Below, one piece after another: positions 53,704-62,847 of a DNA stretch of 64,000 nucleotides. Below the pieces are notes generated by a model. That model was not told the origin of the DNA. It saw nothing but the letters and a program-made list of their open reading frames with translations, and made no database searches. Source of the DNA: Bacillota bacterium (GTDB lineage Bacteria > Bacillota > Clostridia > Christensenellales > CAG-314). The stretch lies in NCBI GenBank assembly GCA_023458375.1, contig JAEWZT010000003.1, forward strand, positions 124,001 to 188,000. The letters are read 5' to 3'. Numbering within the stretch: position 1 is the stretch's first letter; each line of letters begins with the position of its first letter. The position numbers and the translations under genes are program-made.

Positions 53704-54926
53704 GTTATTACAGCGCGGTTTATCAAAACACAAACGTCCTTTCTACAAAAAAACGTTATTTCAAACTGCAAAAAGAGTTTGAGAAGTTTTTCGGCGCTTG
53801 CCCCCAAAGGTTTTTTTCTTCTCCCGGCAGGTGCGAACTATTAGGCAACCATACCGACCACAACAACGGAAAAGTTTTGGTTGCGGCAATAACTTACGAC
53901 ATTATCGCCGCCGCTTCACCTAACGGTGGCAGCAGCATTACCCTTTTAGACCCCCGCGGCATACTTAAAGTTGACATTTCGCATTTGGAAAAAATCAATG
54001 AGGAAGAGGGTTCTTCCCTTGCGCTCATAAGGGGCGTTTGCGCCTATTTTAAGGACAAGGGGTTTAATTTTGGGGGCTTTGACTGCGCCTTAAACAGCGC
54101 GCTTCCCTCTGGCAGCGGCCTTTCTTCTTCGGCGGCTTTTGAACTTTTAATAGCGCAAGTTTTATCTTCTTTGTTTAACGGCGATAGTATTTCTCCCCTT
54201 GAAAAGGCGAAGGCGGGCAAATTCGCAGAAAACGTTTATTTTAACAAGCCCTGCGGGCTGCTTGACCAATGCGGCGTGGCTTTGGGAGGAGTAACATATA
54301 TAGATTTTAAAAACGTTCAAAGCCCCCAAATCCTAAACGCTAAGCTCAATTTAAAGAAAAATGCCGCCTTAATAGTCAAAACGCAGGAGGACCATTCAAA
54401 CTTAACTGAGCATTATGGGCAAATCAAAGAGGATATGCGCTTAATTGCGCAAAAGTTTAACAAGCAATATTTGGGCGAAGTTAGCGAAGGGGAATTTTAC
54501 AAGTATTTCAACGCCCAAAAAACGCAAACTTTGCCCTTAACGCGCGCTTACCACTTTTTTGAAGAAAACAAAAGGGTTTTAAGGGCGTATGAGGCTCTTT
54601 GCGGCAAGGATTCGGCGGCGTTTTTTGAGCAAGTAAAGGATTCGGGGCTTAGCAGCCGCTACTGCCTTAAAAACTGCGCTTTGCCAAATGAAGACCACTC
54701 CCCCGTTGAACAGATACTTGATTACGCCCAAAACCTAGACAAATCAAGCGCGGTAAGGGTTCACGGCGGCGGTTTTAGGGGAGGCGTGCTTATTTTTACT
54801 TCAAAAGAATACGCAAAAATAATAAAACAAAAATACGGAAAAAACTGCCTTGCGCTTCGTTTCAGACAAAAGGGCGCCTGCGAAGTTAAGCTGGCGGAGC
54901 TTTTTCCCAAAGAGGTAAATATATGA
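53700..54926 (+). CDS. galK: Galactokinase (GHMP kinase)
   Basis: 408 residues. Substrate motif SPGRCELLGNHTDHNNG (galactokinase signature, usually GRVNLIGEHTDYNGG), ATP-binding LPSGSGLSSSAAFE (about 137-150), and the C-terminal motif RVHGGGFRGGVL. It phosphorylates galactose to galactose-1-P. Middle gene of a three-gene operon; overlaps both neighbours by 4 bases. galT and galE are not in this window, so the Leloir route is incomplete here. Confidence 0.92.
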   Translation: MSYYSAVYQNTNVLSTKKRYFKLQKEFEKFFGACPQRFFSSPGRCELLGNHTDHNNGKVLVAAITYDIIAAASPNGGSSITLLDPRGILKVDISHLEKINEEEGSSLALIRGVCAYFKDKGFNFGGFDCALNSALPSGSGLSSSAAFELLIAQVLSSLFNGDSISPLEKAKAGKFAENVYFNKPCGLLDQCGVALGGVTYIDFKNVQSPQILNAKLNLKKNAALIVKTQEDHSNLTEHYGQIKEDMRLIAQKFNKQYLGEVSEGEFYKYFNAQKTQTLPLTRAYHFFEENKRVLRAYEALCGKDSAAFFEQVKDSGLSSRYCLKNCALPNEDHSPVEQILDYAQNLDKSSAVRVHGGGFRGGVLIFTSKEYAKIIKQKYGKNCLALRFRQKGACEVKLAELFPKEVNI

Positions 54927-57235
54927 AAAAAGTATTTCATCTTAACACCAAAAACACCAGTTATATTTTCGGCGTTTTAGAAAGCGGGCACTTAGAACAG
55001 CTTTATTACGGCAAACGCATTAAGCAAGCGTTTGACAGCGCGCCCTTAGAAGAAAAACGAGGGACGGGACTGGGCACCACAATTCCCTACTCGCCGCAAT
55101 TTTCCAATTTAAACTTAGATAACCTTAACCAAGAAATCAGCACTGCGGGAAAGGGAGATTTCCGCGCGCCCTTTATCATAATAAAAGGCGAAAAAGATTC
55201 TTTTATAAACGATTTTTTGTTTGAAAAATCCGAGGAAATTGACAATTTTTCCATTCCTTCACTGCCTAACAGCTTAGGCAAAATAAAAACAACTGTTATA
55301 ACGCTAAAAGATAAAGCTGCAAAACTTACGCTCAAACTTTATTATTCCCTTTTTGACGACTGCGACGCAATTGCCCGCTCCTGCTCTTTAACCAATGATT
55401 CCGACCAAAAGGTAGTAATTGAAAAAATCGCAAGCAGCCAGCTTGATTTACCCTTTGACGGTTTGGTCATGACTACGCTAAGCGGCGCGTGGGTAAAGGA
55501 AAGGTATATTTACGACAGACCCCTCTCTTTGGGCATAACGCAAGTTGATAGCAAAGTGGGCTACTCGTCAAACACCCACAACCCCTACGTTGTGCTAAAA
55601 AAACCCGACGCAACGCTTGACTGCGGCGATTGCTGGGGCTTTAACCTTGTCTATTCGGGCAACCATTTTGAAAGCGCCGAGGTTACCATTCACGGAAAAA
55701 CTCGATTTTTGCAGGGCATCAACCCCTTTGGCTTTGAGTGGGAGCTTGCGGCGGGCGAAACATTTTTTACCCCCGAGGCGACGCTGTGCTTTTCATCCTG
55801 CGGCACAAGCGGATTGACAAGCCAGTATCACGCCTTTGTAAACAACCATATTTTGCGCGGCAAATGGGCAAAAAAGCCCCGCCCCGTTTTAATTAACAAC
55901 TGGGAAGCGACCTATTTTGGTTTTACCGAAAAGAAACTGCTTGAACTGGCAAAAAGCGCGAAATCGCTGGGCATTGAGCTTTTCGTGCTTGACGACGGAT
56001 GGTTCGGAAAACGCACCGACGATACAAAAGGCTTAGGAGACTGGAAAGTCAATACAAAAAAACTTCCCGAAGGGCTTAAAGGTTTGGCGGAAAAAATAAA
56101 CAAAATAGGGCTTGATTTTGGAATTTGGGTGGAGCCGGAAATGGTAAACCCTGACAGCGATTTGTATAAAGCACACCCCGAGTGGGCGGTAACGCACCCA
56201 AATTATCCTTACAGCTTAGGCCGCAACCAACTGCTGCTTGACTTAACAAACGAAAAAGTTCAAAACTACATTATTGACAGCATGACAGAGGTCTTTTCTT
56301 CGGCAAATATTTCTTACGTCAAATGGGACTTCAACCGCCCCATGAGCGACTTTTACAGCGGGGCGCTTGACAACCAGGGTGAGTTTTTTCATCGCTACGC
56401 CTTGGGCTTGTATAACGTTTTGACGGCACTGACGCAGCGTTTCCCCGACATTTTGTTTGAAAGCTGCGCAAGCGGCGGCAACAGGGTGGATTTAGGCATA
56501 CTGTGCTATATGCCGCAGTTTTGGTGCAGCGACAACACCGACAGCGCCGACAGGGTAAAAATTCAAGAGGGGACGCTTACGGCGTATCCGCCCAGCACGA
56601 TAGGCGCGCACGTTTCGGCAAGCCCCAATCACCAGACGCTTCGCCAAAGCACCATAGACAACCGCTTTAACACCGCCTGCCAGGGACTTTTGGGCTACGA
56701 ACTGGATTTGTCAAAGCTTACGCCGTCAGAACTCAAAAGCGTCAAGGCACAGATAGCTTTTTACAAAAAATGGCGCAATGTCCTGCAATACGGGCAGTAT
56801 ATACAGCTTCAAAGTATTTTTGACAAGCCTTTTTCAAGCTGGATGACTTTAAGCCCCGACAAAAGCGGCGCCGTTGCGGGAATGTATTTGGATAAAGCGG
56901 AAACCAGCCCGCCAAGCGACATTTTAAAACTAAGGGGGCTTGACGAAGAAACGAAATATTCCTTTAAAACGCGCCCGCAGGTTTTTCCCGCAAAGCAGTT
57001 CGGCGACTTGATACAATTAGCGCTTCCCCGCCTTGCGCAAACGGCGCTTTTCCAAAAAATTGTGGAAGACGGTTTTTCTCTGCCCTGCGAAAAAGAGGAA
57101 TACACCGCCTACGGCGACCTATTAAACAACGCGGGCGTCAAGCTTTACCAGTCCTTTTCAAGCAGCGGCTGGGACGAGACGGTGCGAATAATGACAGACT
57201 ACGGCAGCCGTCTTTACGAAATAGAAAAAACATAA
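54923..57235 (+). CDS. GH36 alpha-galactosidase
   Basis: 770 residues, cytoplasmic. N-terminal beta-supersandwich, then a TIM barrel with FVLDDGWFGKRTDD, WVEPEMVNPDS, nucleophile D469 in KWDFNR and acid/base in CSDNTDSADR (D537). The C-terminal beta-domain ends at 770. It cleaves terminal alpha-galactose from raffinose-family sugars, feeding galK just upstream. Followed by a strong terminator. Confidence 0.94.
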   Translation: MKKVFHLNTKNTSYIFGVLESGHLEQLYYGKRIKQAFDSAPLEEKRGTGLGTTIPYSPQFSNLNLDNLNQEISTAGKGDFRAPFIIIKGEKDSFINDFLFEKSEEIDNFSIPSLPNSLGKIKTTVITLKDKAAKLTLKLYYSLFDDCDAIARSCSLTNDSDQKVVIEKIASSQLDLPFDGLVMTTLSGAWVKERYIYDRPLSLGITQVDSKVGYSSNTHNPYVVLKKPDATLDCGDCWGFNLVYSGNHFESAEVTIHGKTRFLQGINPFGFEWELAAGETFFTPEATLCFSSCGTSGLTSQYHAFVNNHILRGKWAKKPRPVLINNWEATYFGFTEKKLLELAKSAKSLGIELFVLDDGWFGKRTDDTKGLGDWKVNTKKLPEGLKGLAEKINKIGLDFGIWVEPEMVNPDSDLYKAHPEWAVTHPNYPYSLGRNQLLLDLTNEKVQNYIIDSMTEVFSSANISYVKWDFNRPMSDFYSGALDNQGEFFHRYALGLYNVLTALTQRFPDILFESCASGGNRVDLGILCYMPQFWCSDNTDSADRVKIQEGTLTAYPPSTIGAHVSASPNHQTLRQSTIDNRFNTACQGLLGYELDLSKLTPSELKSVKAQIAFYKKWRNVLQYGQYIQLQSIFDKPFSSWMTLSPDKSGAVAGMYLDKAETSPPSDILKLRGLDEETKYSFKTRPQVFPAKQFGDLIQLALPRLAQTALFQKIVEDGFSLPCEKEEYTAYGDLLNNAGVKLYQSFSSSGWDETVRIMTDYGSRLYEIEKT

Positions 57236-57678
57236 TAAGCGCTTTTTAAAAATCCTCTTTTGACAAGAGGATTTTTTAAAAGCAAACTTGCTAACGATAA
57301 ATGATTAGAGAAAAAGCGTAAAATTCAGCTTACCGCAAATATAAGTGAATAAAAAACGTTTTTCTTTGCTCATACAAGACTTAGCAAAAAAGTTAAGTTA
57401 ATAAGTTTATTTTTTTAACTTTAAGTAAGACTTATAACCTGATAGTAATGCTTCGCAGCAGAAATATTTTTTCTTGCCGATTTTTTGACAAAAGCGCGAC
57501 TGCTAATATATTACTACTTGTCCAAAAAGCGTTTTGCTTTAATCAAAAAGCAAAACGCTGCATATTAATTATGGTAATCCTAATCCCAACGGCATTTTTT
57601 TGCGGCAATTTGCTTTGCTTGCGTTTTTACGCTACGTATTTTATAGCGCATTTTTACTCTTGACAATGCTTCCGCTTT
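57236..57678. other. Intergenic between convergent genes
   Basis: A terminator at 57250 and then 400 AT-rich bases. A 71-codon frame at 57448-57663 lacks a ribosome binding site and any family resemblance. Confidence 0.5.
57250..57278 (+). terminator. Rho-independent terminator of the galactoside operon
   Basis: Ten-pair stem (57250-57259 with 57265-57274), 5-base loop, T6 tail. Confidence 0.85.
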
Positions 57679-58743
57679 TCATTTGCCTTTTGCGTAAGGG
57701 CACTCTTCAAGCACGCTGGTGTCAAAAAATCTTTTAAAGGAGAGGTATTTTTCCTGCTTTACTAGGGCGGAATTGACCAAAAGCTCTAAAAACTGCTTTT
57801 TAGTGTAACGCGAGGCAAAAAGGTGGAAGGCTAGGTTGCCGGGTATAGTATTGACCTCGTTTACCAAAACGTTTCCCTTTTCCACAAAAAAGTCTATGCG
57901 CACAACGCCTCCAAAATCCGCCGCGCGCGCTATTTTTTCGCAGCAGTCGTATATTTCTGCACGCTTGTCGTGGTCTTTGTCAAGTAAGCCGCCCATAATT
58001 TTCTTGCTTTTATATTTATCCTCAAAAGAAAAAATGTCTCCGCTTTTTCCGGCGCGTTCAATGTCGGACAATTCATAAATGCCGCAATTATCAAGCACGG
58101 CGCAGTTTATTTCTTCCTCAAACTCCACCGTCCTTTCAATTAAAGCGCGTTCGTCGTATGCGTATACGGTGCAAAGCGCCTCTGCAAGTTCTTTTTCGTT
58201 TGAAACTTTGCATACCGCTATGGAAGAGCCAAGCGTGCAAGGCTTAACCACTGCGGGAAAAACCGTTTCTGGGGGAATGCCCTTTTTGACAAATTGCTCA
58301 TAGGTGTATAAAAAACCTTGCGCGACGGGAATGCCCAAACCTTTTAAAAATGCCTTGGCTACCCATTTGTCCTGAAAAAGGCTGCTGCCCAAAGCTGAGC
58401 AGGATGTGTAGGGTATTTGGCACATTTGAAGCAATGCCTGCACGCCGCCGCCCTCCCCCTCGCCGCCGTGCAGACACAAAAGTGCGGCGTCAATTTTGCC
58501 CAAAGAAAAAAGTAAAGCCCCTCTTTTTACAAAAAGTCTTTTGTCGTTTGGCAGCAAAACGCATTTTTTGCCTAATTTTTTTGCCGATATATGCTCTTTC
58601 GGCGTTAAAATTTTGTCAATATAGCGCCAGACGCCCTCTTTGTCTATGTATATTTTTTTAAACTGCGTAGAGCTGAACAGACAGGCGGTGATTACGCTTA
58701 TGTCGTGTTCGGGGCTTATGCCCCCGTAGATAATGACTTTCAT
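57679..58743 (-). CDS. ddl: D-alanine--D-alanine ligase
   Basis: 354 residues, ATP-grasp. Motif GGISPEHDISVITA (about 6-19), the glycine loop LHGGEGEGGGVQ, and NEVNTIPGNLAFHLF near the metal site. It supplies D-Ala-D-Ala for the MurF reaction encoded just upstream. The start is 58743 (MKVIIYGG), preceded by AAGGGGG; the frame runs on upstream into non-homologous sequence. Order in the operon: hydrolase, murF, ddl. Confidence 0.94.
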   Translation of the reverse strand: MKVIIYGGISPEHDISVITACLFSSTQFKKIYIDKEGVWRYIDKILTPKEHISAKKLGKKCVLLPNDKRLFVKRGALLFSLGKIDAALLCLHGGEGEGGGVQALLQMCQIPYTSCSALGSSLFQDKWVAKAFLKGLGIPVAQGFLYTYEQFVKKGIPPETVFPAVVKPCTLGSSIAVCKVSNEKELAEALCTVYAYDERALIERTVEFEEEINCAVLDNCGIYELSDIERAGKSGDIFSFEDKYKSKKIMGGLLDKDHDKRAEIYDCCEKIARAADFGGVVRIDFFVEKGNVLVNEVNTIPGNLAFHLFASRYTKKQFLELLVNSALVKQEKYLSFKRFFDTSVLEECPYAKGK

Positions 58744-58759
58744 TTTTTTATTTTCCCCC

Positions 58760-60292
58760 TTAATTAAAGCAGTCGGGCAAATCGTTTTGAAAGGCAACGA
58801 CGGCGGGGTTGTTAAAATATTTTTGCATGTCGTCAACCGCTTCCTTTATATTTTTGCATAAGCAAATATTTTCTTCTTTCATGCCCCCTTGAAGCAGCCC
58901 GCTTTTAAGCGCGGCGCGGTTTACTCCCGTTATATAGGCGGCGTCGCAGGCGCAAGAAAGGATTTTGCCCGCCTCAACGTTTACGCGCTCGCTGTCTTTG
59001 CCGCCTTCGGCTATGCCCTGCGTGACGACTATTCGTTTTTTGTCAAAAAGGTTAAGCACCTGCGCAAGCGCCTCAACGCCCCTTAGATTAGCGTTATAAC
59101 TGTCGTCGATTATAGTAAGAGAGCCTCTGTTTGTGATTGAAAGCCGATGGGGGACGGAAGGCAGCTCGCCTATGCTTTTTGCAATATTTTGAGCCGTTAC
59201 GCCTAGACTTTTTGCCAAAGCGGCGCATAAACAAATATTGCTTATGCTATGGCTGCCCAAAAGCGGGGTATAACAGGTTATTTCTTCCCCTTCAAGATGC
59301 AGAGTAAAATTACTGCCGTAAGAAGTCAAAGTAATATTGTCTGCAAAGACGTCGCTTCCGCTTAGCCCCGCAAAAATCTTTCGGCAGGTTCCGACGTTTT
59401 CGCTTAAAGCGGCTAAGGGGCTGTCGGCAGAAAGCACACAAACATCGCAGGGTTTTAGATAAAGAAGCATTTCCCTTTTGCATTGAGCAACATTTTCAAG
59501 CGTCAAAAAAGTTTCCAAATGGCAGCCGTCAATAGCCGTTAAAATACCGTAACGGGGAAGCGTCATTTCGCACAGGGTTGAGATGTCGCCCTTTCTTTTT
59601 GCTCCAAGCTCAAAAATAACAAATTGGTATTGATTAAGCCCCTCGTTCTTGCCCGACCTCTTCCCATTTTTATAAAGGGAGTTGACAAAGGAGGCTATGC
59701 CCAAAGGCGTGTTGTAGCTTTTGGGCGTTGCGATGCAGTTGAACTGCTGCGAAAGCATTTTACACAATATGTTTTTTACGCTGGTTTTGCCGTAACTTCC
59801 CGTTATGCCTATTTTTACCGCTTGCGTTGACGCGATTCTGCTTTTTGCTTTGTCTATGTAATAGGCATTGATAAAAAGCTCAAAAGGAAAAAGCGCATAA
59901 CTTGCAAAGGGCAAAAGCAGGGGGAAAAGAAGTATCGCGAGGCAGGGCAGAAAAAATGTGGCTATAAACGCGAGCAAGAGCGCCGCCGCAAAAATCCTAG
60001 CCGCCCTTTTGGTGTATTTGGCTTTGCCCTTGTTTTTAACGGTAAGGGATACAATTAGCAAAACCGCAGCCCCGCCCGCCGCTGCGTAATATCCCCATTC
60101 TTGACTGAAAATATTTAAGGCTAAAACGGTCAAAGAAATTAAAATGTAAGCTGCGAGATAACGCCCTCGAAATGCGGAAAAGTAGTACTTGCCGCATTTA
60201 TACCCGCTTTGCTGAAAAAACAAAAGCGCTTTTTGAAGGGCAAAGGCAAAGCATGCGCATAAAAACAATGAAGTTAAAATCTTAACAGGCAT
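58760..60292 (-). CDS. murF: MurF-type Mur ligase with N-terminal membrane domain
   Basis: 510 residues. The first 160 residues form about five hydrophobic segments (near 5-28, 45-62, 67-85, 98-125, 122-140) instead of the soluble MurF N-domain. The Mur ligase core then begins at KIGITGSYGKTSVKNIL with Walker A (165-170), followed by PKSYNTPLG, FELGAKRKGDI, and the C-terminal ending FQNDLPDCF typical of MurF (ENDLPDN in relatives). It adds D-Ala-D-Ala to UDP-MurNAc-tripeptide; ddl is the next gene, in line with this. AAGGAGGG 10 bases before the ATG. Membrane tethering is unusual for a Mur ligase. Confidence 0.88.
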   Translation of the reverse strand: MPVKILTSLFLCACFAFALQKALLFFQQSGYKCGKYYFSAFRGRYLAAYILISLTVLALNIFSQEWGYYAAAGGAAVLLIVSLTVKNKGKAKYTKRAARIFAAALLLAFIATFFLPCLAILLFPLLLPFASYALFPFELFINAYYIDKAKSRIASTQAVKIGITGSYGKTSVKNILCKMLSQQFNCIATPKSYNTPLGIASFVNSLYKNGKRSGKNEGLNQYQFVIFELGAKRKGDISTLCEMTLPRYGILTAIDGCHLETFLTLENVAQCKREMLLYLKPCDVCVLSADSPLAALSENVGTCRKIFAGLSGSDVFADNITLTSYGSNFTLHLEGEEITCYTPLLGSHSISNICLCAALAKSLGVTAQNIAKSIGELPSVPHRLSITNRGSLTIIDDSYNANLRGVEALAQVLNLFDKKRIVVTQGIAEGGKDSERVNVEAGKILSCACDAAYITGVNRAALKSGLLQGGMKEENICLCKNIKEAVDDMQKYFNNPAVVAFQNDLPDCFN

Positions 60293-60308
60293 TAACTGCC
60301 AACCCTCC

Positions 60309-61022
60309 TTAAAATACCGCTTTTGTAAATTCCCACAGCAAGGCGTTAAAATATCCGCCGTTCTCTAAAAAGGGAAAATGTCCTTTTCCGCACAGGACAA
60401 GGGCGGAATTTTTGATGTTTTTACATAGTTTTTTGCCGCTTTTTAGAGGCGTTTCCTTATCCTCTTTCCCCCAAATTAAAAGGGTTGGACAGGCTATGCG
60501 GCGTGCGATTTTTGTTACGTCTTCTTTTACGACCTTGCATAAAACGCCGCGCATAACGCCCTTTGAGGCTTTAAAATCGCCGCTTCCGCTGTTTTTTAAA
60601 ACATTTTCCTTCAACAGCCCCATTTTTACCAATATTTTTGCCGCTTTGTAGCGCCATTGTTTAAGCAGTGTTTTTAACCTCTTTTTAGGCGCGCCCGCGC
60701 TTGAAACAAGCGTTAGCGCCGCGACGCTTTCGGGGTGGGCGGCGGCAAGTAGCAAAGCTACTTTTCCGCCGAAGCTGTGCCCCACCAAAATGGCTTTTTG
60801 TATTTCAAGCTCCTTTAACAGACCGTAAACAGCCTCTGCATAGTAGTGCGAACCCTGCGCTTTTTGAGGAGGGGGAGAAGAACCGAAACCCGGCAAGTCT
60901 ACGGCAATTACTTTGTAGTGTTTGGCAAAAAATTCTCTTTGGCTTTTCCAAATCTCTTTGTCGCACCCCCAACCGTGCAAAAAGAGGACGGCATTTCCGC
61001 CACCCTCTTGTGTAAAATTCAT
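60309..61022 (-). CDS. Alpha/beta hydrolase (esterase/lipase-like)
   Basis: 237 residues, soluble. LFLHGWGCDKEIW (oxyanion), GHSFGG nucleophile elbow (about 81-86), Asp in LLIWGKEDKETP, and His in GKGHFPFLE. It belongs to the broad BioH/MenH/MhpC-like group; no specific substrate. It is the first gene of a minus-strand operon with murF and ddl (16-base gaps). AAAGGGG lies before the ATG. Confidence 0.85.
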   Translation of the reverse strand: MNFTQEGGGNAVLFLHGWGCDKEIWKSQREFFAKHYKVIAVDLPGFGSSPPPQKAQGSHYYAEAVYGLLKELEIQKAILVGHSFGGKVALLLAAAHPESVAALTLVSSAGAPKKRLKTLLKQWRYKAAKILVKMGLLKENVLKNSGSGDFKASKGVMRGVLCKVVKEDVTKIARRIACPTLLIWGKEDKETPLKSGKKLCKNIKNSALVLCGKGHFPFLENGGYFNALLWEFTKAVF

Positions 61023-61363
61023 ATATTAAGTTTCCCCTTTGTTAAACAGTTTTTGTAAAGCTTTTATTTTTTGCCGCAGATGCTATCTTACGTAGAATGC
61101 TTTATTAAAGCAATATGCTTTGCGCCGGTTAACCAACTCGTTTAATGTAAGCAGTAATTTCCTTAAAAAAGTCTTAAAATCTTCTTTAATCTTCGGCATA
61201 CAGTTTTTAAGCAAGTTATTATTGGCGCTTGCCTAATAGGGTATATGCCCGTAACTCACGCAAGGGGATTGCCTTAAAAAAAGCCTAATAAATATCTGCC
61301 TTTAAGTCAAATTATCTTTGCAAAAACTGTAACAAAATGCAAAAGATACTCATTACCGCGTCT
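61023..61363. other. Intergenic with coding-like remnant
   Basis: A 38-codon frame on the minus strand (61199-61083, begins MPKIKEDFKTFLRK) is helical and charged and continues upstream for 10 codons without a start. No ribosome binding site. It looks like the tail of a decayed gene between rimI and the hydrolase. Confidence 0.35.
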
Positions 61364-61822
61364 TTAAAGGTTTTTTGACATTACGTAAGCGTCGCTGCTG
61401 CCGTGCTCGTTTTTTTCGGGATAATAATTTTTTCTTTTGGAAATTATTTTAAAACCGTAATTTTCATACATATTTACCGCTTTTAAGTTAGCCGTGTTGA
61501 CTTCAAGAAAGACTGTTTTTACGCCCGTCTTTTGAAAAATATCAAGCATAAAGTCCATCATCAGTTTGCCAAAACCTAAGCCCCTGTAAGGTTTGTCAAC
61601 TACGATATTTGAAATATCTCCCTCTTCGCCAACGGAATATATGGCGCAGTAGCCTGCCATTTCTTCTCCCTGCATAAGCCCGTAAATGCCGCAAGCGGGA
61701 TTTGCAAACATTTCCGCAAGCATCTTTTCGTTCCACGCTTCACCAACGAAATTATCTTTTTCCAACTGCGCGAGGCGCGAAAGGGCATTTTTATTACAAG
61801 AAAGCTTTTCTATCATTTGCAT
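61364..61822 (-). CDS. rimI: Ribosomal protein bS18 alanine N-acetyltransferase
   Basis: 152 residues, GNAT fold. Acetyl-CoA motif YRGLGFGKLMMDFML (about 79-93), FLEVNTANLKAVNMYENYGF (the RimI hallmark V-R/N-x-x-N-x-x-A-x-x-x-Y-x-x-x-G-F) and the RKNYYPEK loop. It overlaps tsaB by 29 bases and completes the tsaE-tsaB-rimI operon, the standard Firmicutes order. The start may be 61822 or the second Met at 61816. Confidence 0.93.
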   Translation of the reverse strand: MQMIEKLSCNKNALSRLAQLEKDNFVGEAWNEKMLAEMFANPACGIYGLMQGEEMAGYCAIYSVGEEGDISNIVVDKPYRGLGFGKLMMDFMLDIFQKTGVKTVFLEVNTANLKAVNMYENYGFKIISKRKNYYPEKNEHGSSDAYVMSKNL

Positions 61823-62399
61823 TTAACTGCTCAACCGCCTGCGGCTGGCGCAAATATATGGGCGTTAGTTTTTGCGCGTATTCGCCCGCTTTAACCTTGT
61901 CGCATACAAGGGCAAAAAGTTGTTTGGAATAGTCGGCGCTCTCCTCAAAAAGCAGCGCGCCCTTTGCTAAAAGTTTTTGCGCTTCTTCCCCCGTTATAAG
62001 GCAGGGGGGGATTATTTCGTCAAGCCCTTGGTAACAGGCGCAGTAATAAAACCCTCTTCCCGCCTCCATAAGGCAGAGGTTTTTTTCCATAGTAGTATAT
62101 GCCAGTACCTGCAAAGAGTTGACGCTTAGCGCCTTTTTTTGCGGCAGCGCAGTTAAAAACCCCTTGACGGCGGCAATGCCTATGCGTATGCCCGTAAAGC
62201 TTCCAGTGCCTACGCTTAAAGCAAATACGTCAATGTCTTTAAGCTTAATTTGCCTTTTGTCAAGCACCTCTTGCACCGTAACGTTAAGCGTTCTGCTGTG
62301 CTCAATGCCCTGCTTAACAACATTTTCCAGCAATACGCCCTCTTCAATAAGCTGGCAGTAAAACTTTTTATTTGAACTGTCAATTACTAATATTTTCAT
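61794..62399 (-). CDS. tsaB: tRNA threonylcarbamoyladenosine complex protein TsaB
   Basis: 201 residues, ASKHA-fold. Family signatures: MKILVIDSSN, EHSRTLNVTVQEVL, and LSVGTGSFTGIRIGIAAVKGF (about 62-82). It stabilises the TsaD partner in t6A37 synthesis; tsaD is not in this window. Starts within the tsaE stop (ATGA overlap). Confidence 0.95.
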   Translation of the reverse strand: MKILVIDSSNKKFYCQLIEEGVLLENVVKQGIEHSRTLNVTVQEVLDKRQIKLKDIDVFALSVGTGSFTGIRIGIAAVKGFLTALPQKKALSVNSLQVLAYTTMEKNLCLMEAGRGFYYCACYQGLDEIIPPCLITGEEAQKLLAKGALLFEESADYSKQLFALVCDKVKAGEYAQKLTPIYLRQPQAVEQLNANDRKAFL

Positions 62400-62809
62400 A
62401 CTTTTTTTATTTCTATCTGCCTTTCGTCTTCGCCCGAAGGGGTTAAGGTTACCGTAGTGTAATTTTTTGGCAGCAGTTTAGGGCAATTGAACGCCCACTC
62501 AATTACGCTTACGCCTTTTTCGTTTCCGATAATTTCCTCAAAACCCAAAGATTCTCCCTCCTCTTCGCCTAAACGGTAAAAGTCAAAGTGGTTAAGAATA
62601 AGTTTTCCGTAATAGACGTTATGCAAAGTAAAGGTGGGGGAGGTTACATTTTCTTTTATGCCAAGCCCTTTTGCGATTCCCTTGCAAAAGTGCGTTTTAC
62701 CCGCGCCGAGGTCGCCCAAAAGCACCACGGTATCCCCTCCGCAAAGGGTTTTTGCAAACTTCTGACCAAGTTCTATCGTTTCTTTTTCGCTGCCGCTGAT
62801 ATATTTCAT
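62396..62809 (-). CDS. tsaE: tRNA threonylcarbamoyladenosine ATPase TsaE
   Basis: 137 residues. Walker A GDLGAGKT, SPTF, and the HFDFYRLGEEE segment (switch I). It hydrolyses ATP to reset the TsaBD complex. The start is 62809: TATAAT ends 6 bases before this ATG, with TTGCGC 17 bp upstream, so the mRNA is predicted leaderless; the 9 codons upstream in frame lie in the promoter. Operon tsaE-tsaB-rimI. Confidence 0.95.
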   Translation of the reverse strand: MKYISGSEKETIELGQKFAKTLCGGDTVVLLGDLGAGKTHFCKGIAKGLGIKENVTSPTFTLHNVYYGKLILNHFDFYRLGEEEGESLGFEEIIGNEKGVSVIEWAFNCPKLLPKNYTTVTLTPSGEDERQIEIKKV

Positions 62810-62815
62810 AGACTT

Positions 62816-62844
62816 ATTATAGTGCAAAGGGGGCAACGGCGCAA
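62816..62844 (-). promoter_or_regulatory. Leaderless promoter of tsaE-tsaB-rimI
   Basis: Minus strand: -35 TTGCGC (62844-62839), 17-bp spacer, -10 TATAAT (62821-62816), 6 bases, ATG. It fits into the 38-base gap behind ribU. Confidence 0.7.
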
Positions 62845-62847
62845 GAA

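Noticed and set aside
57448..57663. 71-codon plus-strand ORF between GH36 and ddl
   Set aside because: No ribosome binding site, Cys/Phe-rich composition, no family resemblance.
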